This document shows, piece by piece, positions 22,188 to 30,314 of a DNA stretch of 64,000 nucleotides. The DNA comes from JAJAZB01 sp964244295 (GTDB taxonomy: Bacteria > Bacteroidota > Bacteroidia > Cytophagales > Spirosomataceae): NCBI GenBank assembly GCA_964244295.1, contig CAXTIG010000019.1, forward strand, positions 44,410 to 108,409. The letters are read 5' to 3'. Position numbers and translations under genes: made by a program. The notes beneath the pieces were generated by a model, which worked only from the letters and a program-made list of their open reading frames with translations, was not told the origin of the DNA and did not search any database. Each line of letters starts with the position of its first letter. The first letter of the stretch is position 1.

Positions 22188-24167
22188 ATGACCAACGACG
22201 TTCTCGAAGAAGTATTAGTTGCCCTGCCCGCCTCCAATTACGGGGCCGAAAACATTCAGGTGCTCGAAGGCCTCGAAGCCGTGCGCAAGCGCCCTTCGAT
22301 GTACATCGGCGACACGGGTTCCAAGGGCCTCCACCACCTCATCTGGGAAGTGGTCGATAACTCCATCGACGAAGCCCTGGCGGGCCACTGCGACACCATC
22401 CAGGTGATCATCCACCCCGACAATTCCGTTTCAGTGCAGGATAATGGCCGGGGCATTCCCACGGGCATCATGAAAAAAGAAGGCCGCTCGGCGCTCGAAG
22501 TCGTCATGACCGTGTTGCACGCCGGGGGTAAATTCGATAAAGGTTCGTACAAGGTTTCCGGCGGGTTGCACGGCGTGGGGGTCTCCTGCGTCAACGCGCT
22601 CTCGACCGACCTCCGCGCCACCGTGTACCGCGAAGGCAAAATTTTTCAGCAGGATTACAAAATCGGGGTGCCGCAGTATCCGGTGAAAGTGGTCGGTGAG
22701 GCCGGCGACCGCCACGGCACCACGATGCACTTCAAGCCCGACGACACGATTTTCACCGTCACGACCGAGTACAAGTACGAAACCGTGGCTCAGCGCCTGC
22801 GCGAGCTGGCGTTTTTGAATCGGGGCATCCACATCACCCTGACCGACGAGCGCGACGAGCAGCCCGAAGGCGGGTTCCGGGGCGAAGATTTTTATTCGCA
22901 AGGCGGCCTGGTGGAGTTCGTCAAGTACCTCGACAGCACTCGTGACCCGCTGCTGGCCGAACCGATTTACATGGAAGGCGACCGGGGCGGCACGCCCGTG
23001 CAGGTGGCGATGATTTACAACAACTCCTACTCGGAGAACGTCTTCAGCTACGTCAACAACATCAACACCATCGAAGGCGGCACCCACGTGGCGGGCTTCC
23101 GGATGGCGCTCACCCGCGTGCTGAAAGACTACGCCGAAAAGAGCGGGATGCTGGCGAAGGTGAAAATCGAGATTTCGGGCGAAGACTTCCGCGAGGGCCT
23201 CACGGCGGTGATTTCGGTGAAAGTGGCCGAACCGCAGTTTGAAGGCCAGACCAAAACCAAACTCGGCAACGGCGACGTGGCCGGGGCGGTCTCCCAGGCC
23301 ATGAGCGAAATGCTCAAAACCTGGCTCGAAGAACACCCCCGCGAGGCGAAGCAAATCGTAGACAAGGTCATTCTCTCGGCCACGGCCCGGCACGCCGCCC
23401 GCAAGGCCCGCGAGGCCGTGCAGCGCAAAACGGTGCTCGGCGGCACGGGCCTGCCCGGCAAACTGGCCGACTGCTCCAACAACGACCCCGCCGTGTGCGA
23501 ACTCTACCTCGTGGAGGGCGACTCCGCCGGCGGCACCGCCAAGCAGGGCCGCAGCCGCGATTTTCAGGCCATTCTGCCGTTGCGCGGGAAAATCCTGAAC
23601 GTGGAAAAAGCCCAGGAGTACAAGATTTACGACAACGAGGAAATCAAAAACATGATTACCGCGCTGGGCGTGCAGTTTGGCCGCGAGGGCGACGAGCGCG
23701 CCCTCAACATGGACAAGCTGCGTTACCACAAGGTCATCATCATGACCGATGCCGACGTGGACGGTAGCCACATCCGTACGCTCATCCTGACGTTCTTTTT
23801 CCGGTACATGAAAGACCTCATCGACAACGGCTACATCTACATTGCCCAGCCGCCGCTGTACCAGCTCAAGAAAGGCCAGCAAGTGCGCTACTGCTGGACG
23901 GAGACCCAACGCGAGCAGGCCATCCGCGAAATCGGCGGCGACCGCCCCGACCTGGTGGGCATTCAGCGCTACAAGGGTTTGGGTGAAATGAACGCCGAGC
24001 AACTCTGGGAAACCACCATGAACCCCGACACCCGCACGCTCAAGCAAGTGACCATCAATTCCGCCGCCGAAACCGACCACCTCTTCTCCATGCTCATGGG
24101 CGACGAAGTGCCGCCGAGACGGGAGTTTATTGAAAAGAATGCGAAGTATGCGAGGGTGGATGCGTAA
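22188..24167 (+). CDS. gyrB: DNA gyrase subunit B
   Basis: The 659-residue product has the GHKL ATPase domain (EGLEAVRKRPSMYIG, VDNSIDEALAG, GRGIPTG, GGLHGVG), the transducer domain, and the TOPRIM domain with EGDSAGG (about residue 443) and the metal-binding DADVDGSHIR (Asp521, Asp523, Asp525), ending in the gyrase B C-terminal region. With GyrA it introduces negative supercoils using ATP. Length fits Bacteroidota GyrB (about 650), which lack the proteobacterial insert. The gene is alone, with a long AT-rich leader. Confidence 0.97.
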   Translation: MTNDVLEEVLVALPASNYGAENIQVLEGLEAVRKRPSMYIGDTGSKGLHHLIWEVVDNSIDEALAGHCDTIQVIIHPDNSVSVQDNGRGIPTGIMKKEGRSALEVVMTVLHAGGKFDKGSYKVSGGLHGVGVSCVNALSTDLRATVYREGKIFQQDYKIGVPQYPVKVVGEAGDRHGTTMHFKPDDTIFTVTTEYKYETVAQRLRELAFLNRGIHITLTDERDEQPEGGFRGEDFYSQGGLVEFVKYLDSTRDPLLAEPIYMEGDRGGTPVQVAMIYNNSYSENVFSYVNNINTIEGGTHVAGFRMALTRVLKDYAEKSGMLAKVKIEISGEDFREGLTAVISVKVAEPQFEGQTKTKLGNGDVAGAVSQAMSEMLKTWLEEHPREAKQIVDKVILSATARHAARKAREAVQRKTVLGGTGLPGKLADCSNNDPAVCELYLVEGDSAGGTAKQGRSRDFQAILPLRGKILNVEKAQEYKIYDNEEIKNMITALGVQFGREGDERALNMDKLRYHKVIIMTDADVDGSHIRTLILTFFFRYMKDLIDNGYIYIAQPPLYQLKKGQQVRYCWTETQREQAIREIGGDRPDLVGIQRYKGLGEMNAEQLWETTMNPDTRTLKQVTINSAAETDHLFSMLMGDEVPPRREFIEKNAKYARVDA

Positions 24168-24212
24168 GGATGGCGGAAGGGTGATTGCAGATTTCGGATT
24201 GAATTAGTAACG

Positions 24213-24241
24213 TTGTGCCACGGCTTCCAGCCGTGGCACAA
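24213..24241. repeat. 29-bp hairpin (TTGTGCCACGGCT type)
   Basis: TTGTGCCACGGCT pairs perfectly with AGCCGTGGCACAA around TCC. It follows gyrB and precedes an AT-rich gene; it may serve as a weak terminator with the following TTTG run. Confidence 0.85.
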
Positions 24242-24251
24242 TTTGTTTAAA

Positions 24252-24767
24252 ATGTACACCGATTGTTTTACGCCTGATTTCAAAGTTTTCACTGAAGCGA
24301 CACGGGAAGCTTATGGAATATATTGTATGGGTTTTCTTTGTTTTATGATAGCAATTGCTTTTTTCACGAGTAACTATAACACGAAGTGTTCTAAGAGTTT
24401 AGGCAAAAAATATTGGTGGAAGAACGGAATGATTATGAGTTTTATAGGAATAACTTTGTTTTTAGTTGCTCATTTTGATGAGGCTAAGATTGACTGGATT
24501 CTACAAAATTCCAATGTTACGATTGGGAGTATTGACAGTTTAAAAATTAATAGAGGTTATCGCGGTTCAGAATCAATGACACATTATTATTCTTATAAGG
24601 TGAATGGTAATAAATATTTTTCGAACGAAAATATACCCCCTGAATTAGCAATAAACACGAAAAAAATTTTTGTATTTTATCATCGCTTTAAGCCGGAATT
24701 TCATTTAGTAGATTTGACTCAAAAAGCGGACACTGTAAAAAAATTATGCGTAAATGGAATAAATTAA
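24252..24767 (+). CDS. AT-rich membrane protein of unknown function
   Basis: From the ATG at 24252 (MYTDCFTPDF) there are 171 residues with two membrane helices (about residues 22-40 and 62-82) and a C-terminal extracytoplasmic part with YYSYKVNGNKYFSNENIPPE, a YxxYxVNGxxY pattern reminiscent of DUF3592-like domains (weak). Base composition is far lower in GC and codon use is AT-ending, unlike gyrB next to it, pointing to recent acquisition. No partner genes are clear. Confidence 0.55.
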   Translation: MYTDCFTPDFKVFTEATREAYGIYCMGFLCFMIAIAFFTSNYNTKCSKSLGKKYWWKNGMIMSFIGITLFLVAHFDEAKIDWILQNSNVTIGSIDSLKINRGYRGSESMTHYYSYKVNGNKYFSNENIPPELAINTKKIFVFYHRFKPEFHLVDLTQKADTVKKLCVNGIN

Positions 24768-24894
24768 ATTCCATTCTAATCTCACTCCGCCATCGCTCGC
24801 ATCTTGCCCGCAATGGAATTGGAGTGATGAATAACCACAAGCCCTCTGGGCGTCGTCGAGTTTCAAGGAGTTCATTTTTAGCGAAACGTAAACT

Positions 24895-25104
24895 ATGAAA
24901 ACCCTCACCGTTGCCATCGAATCTGACCAGGAGTATGAGTTGGTACGCGACCAGATTGCGGCTATTCCGGGCGTTCGGCTGCTTGAGCCGGAAGACCAAG
25001 CGGTCTCAAAAATCCGGGCGCTGGCGGGAGCTTACCGGGGAAAACTGAGTAGTTCTGAAGCTTTCGCGCAGCAAAAACAGGCCGAAAAAAAGCTGGAGCG
25101 ATGA
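24895..25104 (+). CDS. Small antitoxin-like protein (MKTLTV family), copy 1
   Basis: A 69-residue protein starting MKTLTVAIESDQEYELVRDQ, with an N-terminal beta strand followed by helices and a lysine-rich tail (QQKQAEKKLER). A second gene at 49243-49434 starts with the same MKTLTV and has a similar size. The layout resembles small antitoxins of Cytophagales, but no toxin follows immediately; the next gene is a HicB-like antitoxin. The assignment is by pattern only. Confidence 0.5.
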   Translation: MKTLTVAIESDQEYELVRDQIAAIPGVRLLEPEDQAVSKIRALAGAYRGKLSSSEAFAQQKQAEKKLER

Positions 25105-25170
25105 CCAGTTTTCAAACTAAACTCGCTGCGCTTTCAAAAAACTAAGTTTTCAACATATTCCCCGCTACCC

Positions 25171-25410
25171 ATGCTCACCGACTACATCCAGGCCGCCCTA
25201 CGGCAAGCCCATTACGAGTTGGAAGACGGTACGTTTTACGGCGAAATACCGGGCTTTGCGGGCATCGTTTCCTCGGGCGAAACGCTCGAAGCTTGCCGCG
25301 AGGATTTGCAGGACGTGCTGGAAAGCTGGCTGATTGTGGGCATCCGGCACGGGCATCCTTTGCCGGTGGTTCAGAACATCGATTTGAACCCCGTGCTGGA
25401 AGCCGCCTGA
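25171..25410 (+). CDS. HicB-type antitoxin-like protein
   Basis: 79 residues with the HicB partial RNase-H fold: a beta hairpin YELEDGTFYGEIPGFAGIVSSG, then the helix TLEACREDLQDVLESWLIVGI ending HGHPLPV. HicB antitoxins normally neutralise an adjacent HicA mRNA interferase. No HicA gene is visible on either side; downstream is only an interrupted reading frame (25412-25504). It could be an orphan antitoxin. Confidence 0.75.
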   Translation: MLTDYIQAALRQAHYELEDGTFYGEIPGFAGIVSSGETLEACREDLQDVLESWLIVGIRHGHPLPVVQNIDLNPVLEAA

Positions 25411-25411
25411 A

Positions 25412-25504
25412 ATGCAACTTTTCAAACGCATCAAATGAATCTACGCCGAGGAAATCCTGAAAGCCAACCAACTTTGGAAAGCCCGTTACCAACTCGTCGC
25501 CTGA
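25412..25504 (+). pseudogene. Short interrupted reading frame after hicB
   Basis: ATG CAA CTT TTC AAA CGC ATC AAA is followed by an in-frame TGA (25436-25438) and then by 21 sense codons (IYAEEILKANQLWKARYQLVA) and a second stop. The next gene starts one base after. The segment may be a decayed small gene, but it is too short for certainty. Confidence 0.25.
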
Positions 25505-25505
25505 C

Positions 25506-25709
25506 ATGAAAAAGCGCATCACCTTCCACCAACACCCCGGCGACCCGTACTGGCACCTGCTTCGGCGCGGGTTGGAAATGACCGTGGAGGAACGGCTGGA
25601 AAATTTCTTCCGAATGCAGCGTGAGCACCGTATTATTTTCGGAGAAAGTGACGTCGAGAAGCAGTTGAAAGAAAAACGCATCCTGATTCGCAAAGCCGAA
25701 TGGATTTAG
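25506..25709 (+). CDS. Small basic protein paired with a nucleotidyltransferase
   Basis: 67 residues (MKKRITFHQHPGDPYWHLLR, then MTVEERLENFFRMQREHRII) with a basic C-terminus. No named domain is recognised. It overlaps the nucleotidyltransferase gene by 10 bp, and such small partners of MNT-like nucleotidyltransferases are often the other half of a toxin-antitoxin pair; this role is inferred from context only. Confidence 0.55.
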   Translation: MKKRITFHQHPGDPYWHLLRRGLEMTVEERLENFFRMQREHRIIFGESDVEKQLKEKRILIRKAEWI

Positions 25710-26176
25710 AAGACCTCCAGTTTCTGGCTTTTGTCAAGAAAGCCCAGATTCACGAACTCAACTTCTTGATTATTGGTGGGTTGGCGCTGAATATGCACGG
25801 CATTGCCCGCAATACCCAGGATGCCGACGTTTGGCTCGAACCGACGAACGAAAACAAAAGCCGGTTGTTAAAAACGCTGTTGGATTTAGGCTACACCGAA
25901 GACGAACTGGCCGATTTAGCGGAAGAAGATTTCACGCAAGCACAGGTGATTACCATCGAGGGGCCGATTGATTTGTTGACGCAGGTTCACCGCACCCTTG
26001 ATTTTTACGTGTGTGAACGTCGGGCGCGGGTGTGGAAGGTGGTCGATAGTCCGGTCAAGTTTTTACACATCAACGACCTCCGCGAAGCAAAAATCCTGGC
26101 CCGCCGCCCGCAGGATTTACGAGACGTGATTTTGATTGACGATTTTTTAAAACTAATCGACGGAAAGCAGGAATGA
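25700..26176 (+). CDS. Nucleotidyltransferase (DUF6036-like, MNT/AbiEii type)
   Basis: 158 residues with the minimal nucleotidyltransferase core: LIIGGLALNMHGI (Gly26-Gly27) and NTQDADVWLEP with two metal-binding acidic residues (Asp41, Asp43), followed by LNKLREAKI-like INDLREAKILARRPQDLRDV, as in DUF6036/AbiEii-like enzymes. Members transfer NMPs to tRNA or proteins in toxin-antitoxin and abortive-infection systems. It overlaps its neighbours on both sides (10 bp and 4 bp), so it is translated as part of a five-gene unit. Confidence 0.75.
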   Translation: MDLEDLQFLAFVKKAQIHELNFLIIGGLALNMHGIARNTQDADVWLEPTNENKSRLLKTLLDLGYTEDELADLAEEDFTQAQVITIEGPIDLLTQVHRTLDFYVCERRARVWKVVDSPVKFLHINDLREAKILARRPQDLRDVILIDDFLKLIDGKQE

Positions 26177-26400
26177 GCCATTTCGATTTCAAATCCTACC
26201 ATCACCGCTCCATCCACGCCGCCACGCCGGAAGAACGGGCGGCCATCAACCAGGAACTCAAAGATTTGTATGCCTCGCTGAATGAGGAAGAAAAAGCCGC
26301 CTTCAACGAGCAACTCCAGACGTTTCTAACGCGGGAAATGGGGCGGCTGAAAACCGATTACGAGGCGATAAAAGGACAACAAAACGAACCTCAGCCATGA
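26173..26400 (+). CDS. Hypothetical helical protein, 75 residues
   Basis: Starts in an ATGA overlap with the nucleotidyltransferase stop and ends in an ATGA overlap with the next gene. It is helical and charged (FDFKSYHHRSIHAATPEERA, then ELKDLYASLNEEEKAAF). No family is recognised. Its tight coupling on both sides suggests it belongs functionally to this unit. Confidence 0.55.
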   Translation: MSHFDFKSYHHRSIHAATPEERAAINQELKDLYASLNEEEKAAFNEQLQTFLTREMGRLKTDYEAIKGQQNEPQP

Positions 26401-26627
26401 CAACGATTCATTTGGAAATCCCCATCGCTGACGAGGTGGTGGAAAAAATGGGACTTCCGGCAGTGGAAGAATACCTGCGGGAAAAAGCCCAGGAACTGAC
26501 AAAGACCGTTGCTGAGCAGCAACAGGTTGGTCAGCCAAACGCCCGCCACGAATTTTTCAAAAAGTTTGTGGGCACCGCCAAATACCCCGACGCGAAAACA
26601 GACAAATACGACGCGTATGACCAGTAA
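26397..26627 (+). CDS. VapB-like antitoxin candidate
   Basis: 76 residues starting with a short beta strand (MTTIHLEIPIADEVVEKMG) and helices, with a disordered polar C-terminus (GTAKYPDAKTDKYDAYDQ). Size, acidic character and an 11-bp overlap with a PIN-domain gene fit a VapB-type antitoxin, whose C-terminus wraps the toxin. The exact antitoxin fold is not recognised. Confidence 0.6.
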   Translation: MTTIHLEIPIADEVVEKMGLPAVEEYLREKAQELTKTVAEQQQVGQPNARHEFFKKFVGTAKYPDAKTDKYDAYDQ

Positions 26628-27099
26628 GGCCATTTTCGTGGATAGTTCGGTTTTGATTGAGGGGGAGAAAGGCAACCGCCCGGAATTGATTCTCGCCCTC
26701 ACCCAACGCCCAGGTTTGCCGCTGTTCATCAGTTCCGTCGTGGTGAGCGAGTACCTGTTTCATTTTCTTGCCATGCACACCAAAGTTTCACCGCGAACGG
26801 TAAAAGAGCGTGGTCAAATTGGAGTCGTTCTGCAAGGCAATTCAAACTACAAGGCGTTCACGCAATTTGAACTGGTCGATGTCGCGCCAAAGGATTTATC
26901 GAGCGTGGCCAGCCTCATGGCCGACTACAACCTCCTGCCCAACGATGCCCTCATCGTCGCCACCTGCCTGAGCCGGGACATTGGCGGGCTGGCGAGTTTT
27001 GACCCGGATTTTAGCGATGTTTGTGCCGCCAAAGGCTTGGCGCTGATTGATTCGCCGGAGGCGCTGGACGGATTTTTGATGAATTTAACAAAATCATAA
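26617..27099 (+). CDS. PIN-domain ribonuclease toxin (VapC-like)
   Basis: The ATG at 26617 gives 160 residues. The PIN acidic residues are visible: Asp9 in IFVDSSVLIE, Glu in VVVSEYLFHF, Asp in LLPNDALIVATC and Asp in LASFDPDF. VapC toxins cleave tRNA or rRNA and are held inactive by the co-encoded antitoxin. The preceding gene overlaps by 11 bp, which couples toxin to antitoxin translation. Confidence 0.82.
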   Translation: MTSKAIFVDSSVLIEGEKGNRPELILALTQRPGLPLFISSVVVSEYLFHFLAMHTKVSPRTVKERGQIGVVLQGNSNYKAFTQFELVDVAPKDLSSVASLMADYNLLPNDALIVATCLSRDIGGLASFDPDFSDVCAAKGLALIDSPEALDGFLMNLTKS

Positions 27100-27245
27100 C
27101 CCGTTCACCCGACGAACGTCCGCTTCAACGTTGTTGATTTGTGCCGACTCTTCGCCCAACATACCGTCCCCGCCGCTGGAAAGGCTCGTCGCTTACGGGC
27201 CTTTTTTCGTTTTTTCAAAAGCAACTAACCGGCGTTTCCCGTTTT

Positions 27246-29408
27246 ATGGCTACCCCAAAATTACCCGCCCGCGTGCAGGGCAAAACCTTGTCGCTCATCG
27301 ACCAGTCGCCGTACCTGAGTCGGGATTTGAGCTGGTTGAAATTCAACGAGCGCGTGCTCGACCAGGCCCGCGACCCCCGGCGCAACCTCTTCGAACGGCT
27401 CAAGTTTCTGGCCATCACGGCCTCCAACCTCGACGAATTTTTCACCATCCGCGTCGGGAGTTTGTTCAACTACCTCGACCTGGGTAAGCAGCGCGTCGAT
27501 TACTCCGGGCTGCGCGAGGGACCGTTTCGGAAAACGTTGCTGGCCGAATCCCAGCGGTTTTACCAGGAACGCAGCGCCGTGTTTCGCGATGAACTGCTGC
27601 CGCTTTTCAAGGAAAACGAATTGCTCCTGGCCCGCTGGAACGACCTGACCGAGGCCGAAGCCGACGCCGCCACGCGCTACTTCGACCGGACGGTGTACGC
27701 CATGCTCACGCCGATGGTGTACGACCAAACCCACACGTTTCCGAGTCTGCTGCCGCGCACGTTGATTTTTGGGGTGGTGACAAAAAATCCGACGCCCGCC
27801 AAGGACGACCACGACGCCAAAAAGCTATCGTTCGTGCAGATTCCGCAGAATTTGCCGCGTTTTTACGTCATCGACCGTGATGATGAGGTGGTGTTTTTGC
27901 CCCTCGAAGAAGTCATCCGGCACGAAATCCAGAAGTTGTACCGCAACGTGGAAATCCTCGACGTGAGCCTAATGCGCCTCGTGCGCAACGGCGATTTTGA
28001 GGTCGAAGAACCCGACGACGTGGACGACGATTTGGTGGACGAAATCCGGCAGAAAGTAAACCGCCGCCGCCTGGGCCGGGTGGTGAAAGTCGCCATCGAA
28101 GCCGACACTTCGGACTGGATGATGGAGATTCTGATGAAAAAATGGGACATCGAGCGCCCCAATTTTTTCATCGCCGACCAGCTCATTGACTTCACCGGGT
28201 TATGGCAAATCCTGCGGCACCCGGAGTTTCGCGACGAAATGCCGGTGCCCCACGCTCCCGTGCCGCCGCTGGGCCTGGAGCGCGAACGTTTCGAGGACGT
28301 GTTCGAGACCCTCCGCGAGCGCGACATTCTGCTGCACCACCCCTACAACAGTTTCGAGGCGGTACTGCAACTCCTCGAACAAGCCGCCGACGACCCCAAC
28401 GTGCTGAGCATCAAGCTCACCATTTACCGGATTGCCAAAAATTCCCGCGTGACGGCTGCGCTGCTGAAGGCCGCCGAAAACGGGAAAAACGTGGCGGTGT
28501 TGTTCGAGGTCAAAGCGCGTTTTGACGAAGAAAACAACATCCGCGAAGCGCAACGCCTGCAAACGGCGGGTTGCTTCGTGATTTACGGCATCGGGCGGTT
28601 CAAGACCCACACCAAGCTACTGCTCATCGTCCGGGCCGAGGGCGACGGCGTGCGGCGCTACGCGCACCTGTCGAGCGGGAATTACAACGAAGACACCGCC
28701 AAACTTTACACCGACGCGGGCCTGCTCACGGCCAACGAAGCCTACACGAGCGACATTTCAGAGTTTTTCAACGCCATTACCGGGCACTCGGTGGCGAGCG
28801 GCTACGACAACCTCATCACCGCCCCCCGCGATTTGCGCAACCGGCTCGTGGCGCTCATCCGGGCCGAAGCCGAAGCCGCCAAAGCAGGGAAACCGAGCGG
28901 GATTTGCATCAAAATCAATTCGCTCGAAGACAAAGTGTTGATGGACGAACTCTACGCTGCCTCGCAGGCGGGAGTGACCATCAAACTCATCGTGCGGGGC
29001 ATTTGCTGCCTGCGGCCCCAGCGGGCGGGCTTGAGCGACAACATCACGGTGCGCTCCATCGTCGGCGATTTTCTCGAACACACCCGCCTGTTTTACTTCC
29101 ACAACGGCGGCGACCCGATGGTGTACGGCGGCTCGGCGGACGCGATGGTGCGGAGTTTCGACAAGCGCATCGAGTCGCTGTTTCTGCTCATGGACGAACG
29201 CGTCCGCCAGCAGGCCATCCTGATTCTGGCCTACAACCTCCGCGACAACGTGAACGCCTACAACCTCAACGAAGACGGCACCTACACCCGCTGCACCGGC
29301 AGCATGGACGAATGCACCAACCCGGAGGAAGTGAAAGAAGCGTTCGACATCCACGAGGAATTTTTCAAGGTGAAGGAGGAGGACATGAAAGGGGTGAAGT
29401 TGTTTTGA
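27246..29408 (+). CDS. ppk1: Polyphosphate kinase 1
   Basis: From the ATG at 27246 (MATPKLPARVQ) the product has 720 residues. It starts with the Ppk N-domain (SRDLSWLKFNERVLDQA, SNLDEFFTIRVGSL) and has the two phospholipase-D-like catalytic domains; the phosphorylated His455 lies in RFKTHTKLLLIV, and ARFDEENNI and SSGNYNEDTAKLYTD are conserved. It reversibly polymerises the ATP gamma-phosphate into polyphosphate. A longer frame to 27141 lacks homology. Downstream is a cloverleaf repeat. Confidence 0.95.
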   Translation: MATPKLPARVQGKTLSLIDQSPYLSRDLSWLKFNERVLDQARDPRRNLFERLKFLAITASNLDEFFTIRVGSLFNYLDLGKQRVDYSGLREGPFRKTLLAESQRFYQERSAVFRDELLPLFKENELLLARWNDLTEAEADAATRYFDRTVYAMLTPMVYDQTHTFPSLLPRTLIFGVVTKNPTPAKDDHDAKKLSFVQIPQNLPRFYVIDRDDEVVFLPLEEVIRHEIQKLYRNVEILDVSLMRLVRNGDFEVEEPDDVDDDLVDEIRQKVNRRRLGRVVKVAIEADTSDWMMEILMKKWDIERPNFFIADQLIDFTGLWQILRHPEFRDEMPVPHAPVPPLGLERERFEDVFETLRERDILLHHPYNSFEAVLQLLEQAADDPNVLSIKLTIYRIAKNSRVTAALLKAAENGKNVAVLFEVKARFDEENNIREAQRLQTAGCFVIYGIGRFKTHTKLLLIVRAEGDGVRRYAHLSSGNYNEDTAKLYTDAGLLTANEAYTSDISEFFNAITGHSVASGYDNLITAPRDLRNRLVALIRAEAEAAKAGKPSGICIKINSLEDKVLMDELYAASQAGVTIKLIVRGICCLRPQRAGLSDNITVRSIVGDFLEHTRLFYFHNGGDPMVYGGSADAMVRSFDKRIESLFLLMDERVRQQAILILAYNLRDNVNAYNLNEDGTYTRCTGSMDECTNPEEVKEAFDIHEEFFKVKEEDMKGVKLF

Positions 29409-29433
29409 AAACTAAAAAAAGCCTCCCTGACCC

Positions 29434-29658
29434 GTCATTGCGAGCGGAGGCGTCAAAACGACCGCAGCGGCGGACCGTGCGGAGCGGAAGTTTTGACGCC
29501 GGAGCGCGGCAATCCCCTACCGGAGACCGAGCGATCCGTCGCACGGTAGCTAAATCCGAGTAGTTGCCCGATGCTCTCGTGGTCTCGGGTAGGGGATTGC
29601 CGCGCTCCGGTAAACAAGTTTCGCTTCGCTTACCTTGTTTACCTCCGCTCGCAATGAC
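29434..29658. repeat. 225-bp cloverleaf inverted repeat (copy B)
   Basis: The outer 17-bp stem GTCATTGCGAGCGGAGG is shared with copy A. Arm 1 is 29450-29499 (GCGTCAAAAC with GTTTTGACGC), the central stem is GGAGCGCGGCAATCCCCTAC with its partner to 29609, and arm 3 is 29609-29643 (GGTAAACAAG with CTTGTTTACC). Arms 1 and 3 have different sequences from those of A and D but pair just as well. The apical TCCGTCGCACGGTAGCT is shared with A. Confidence 0.92.
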
Positions 29659-29674
29659 ACCGAGGGTAGGGCGG

Positions 29675-29705
29675 TTTTTCGCCGACGCGGGGATTCCTAC
29701 CTTTG
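29675..29705 (+). promoter_or_regulatory. Promoter of marC, nearly leaderless
   Basis: TTTTTC (29675-29680), an 17-bp spacer and TACCTTTG (29698-29705) fit the Bacteroidota promoter. The ATG begins at 29710, only 5 bp after the -7 box, so the transcript would have almost no leader. Confidence 0.45.
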
Positions 29706-29709
29706 CCCC

Positions 29710-30291
29710 ATGAATTTCAAAGAAATCCTCTCCGTCTCCCTCATCCTGTTTTCGGTCATCGACGTGCTCGGGGCCATTCCGGTCATCATCGACCTGCGCC
29801 GCCGGGCGGGCAGCATCCACCCCGAATCGGCTACGTTGGTGGCGGGGGGAATTATGATTTCCTTTCTCTACATCGGCGAAGGGATTTTGAAACTTTTTGG
29901 CGTGGACGTGGCCTCGTTTGCCGTGGCGGGTGCCTTGATTATTTTTCTGATTGGCCTCGAAATGACCCTGGGTCGCGATATTTTCAAACCCCACAAAACC
30001 GAAACCGGCAGCAAGCCAAGCCGCACCACGTCCATCGTGCCGCTGGCCTTCCCCATTCTGGCCGGGGCGGGCACGATGACCACGATTCTTTCGCTGAAGG
30101 CCGAATTTGCCCGCCCCAACATCCTGGCCGGCATTCTGCTCAACCTCGTGTTCATTTACGCCGTACTGCGGGCTTCGTCCTGGATCGAGCGTAAACTCGG
30201 CAGCGCCGGGGCCGAAATCCTGCGCAAGGTCTTCGGCGTGATTCTGCTGGCGATTGCGATTAAGCTGTTTAAAACGAATTTGGGGTTGTAG
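29710..30291 (+). CDS. MarC family membrane protein
   Basis: 193 residues with six membrane helices and the family's typical start (EILSVSLILFSVIDVLGAIPVI) and the fourth-helix motif VPLAFPILAGAGTMTTILSL. MarC/UPF0056 proteins are inner membrane proteins of unknown transport function; the original link to antibiotic resistance was withdrawn. It sits between the cloverleaf repeat and the convergent porin gene. Confidence 0.9.
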   Translation: MNFKEILSVSLILFSVIDVLGAIPVIIDLRRRAGSIHPESATLVAGGIMISFLYIGEGILKLFGVDVASFAVAGALIIFLIGLEMTLGRDIFKPHKTETGSKPSRTTSIVPLAFPILAGAGTMTTILSLKAEFARPNILAGILLNLVFIYAVLRASSWIERKLGSAGAEILRKVFGVILLAIAIKLFKTNLGL

Positions 30292-30314
30292 GCACACCCC
30301 TCCCGCACGGAGGT

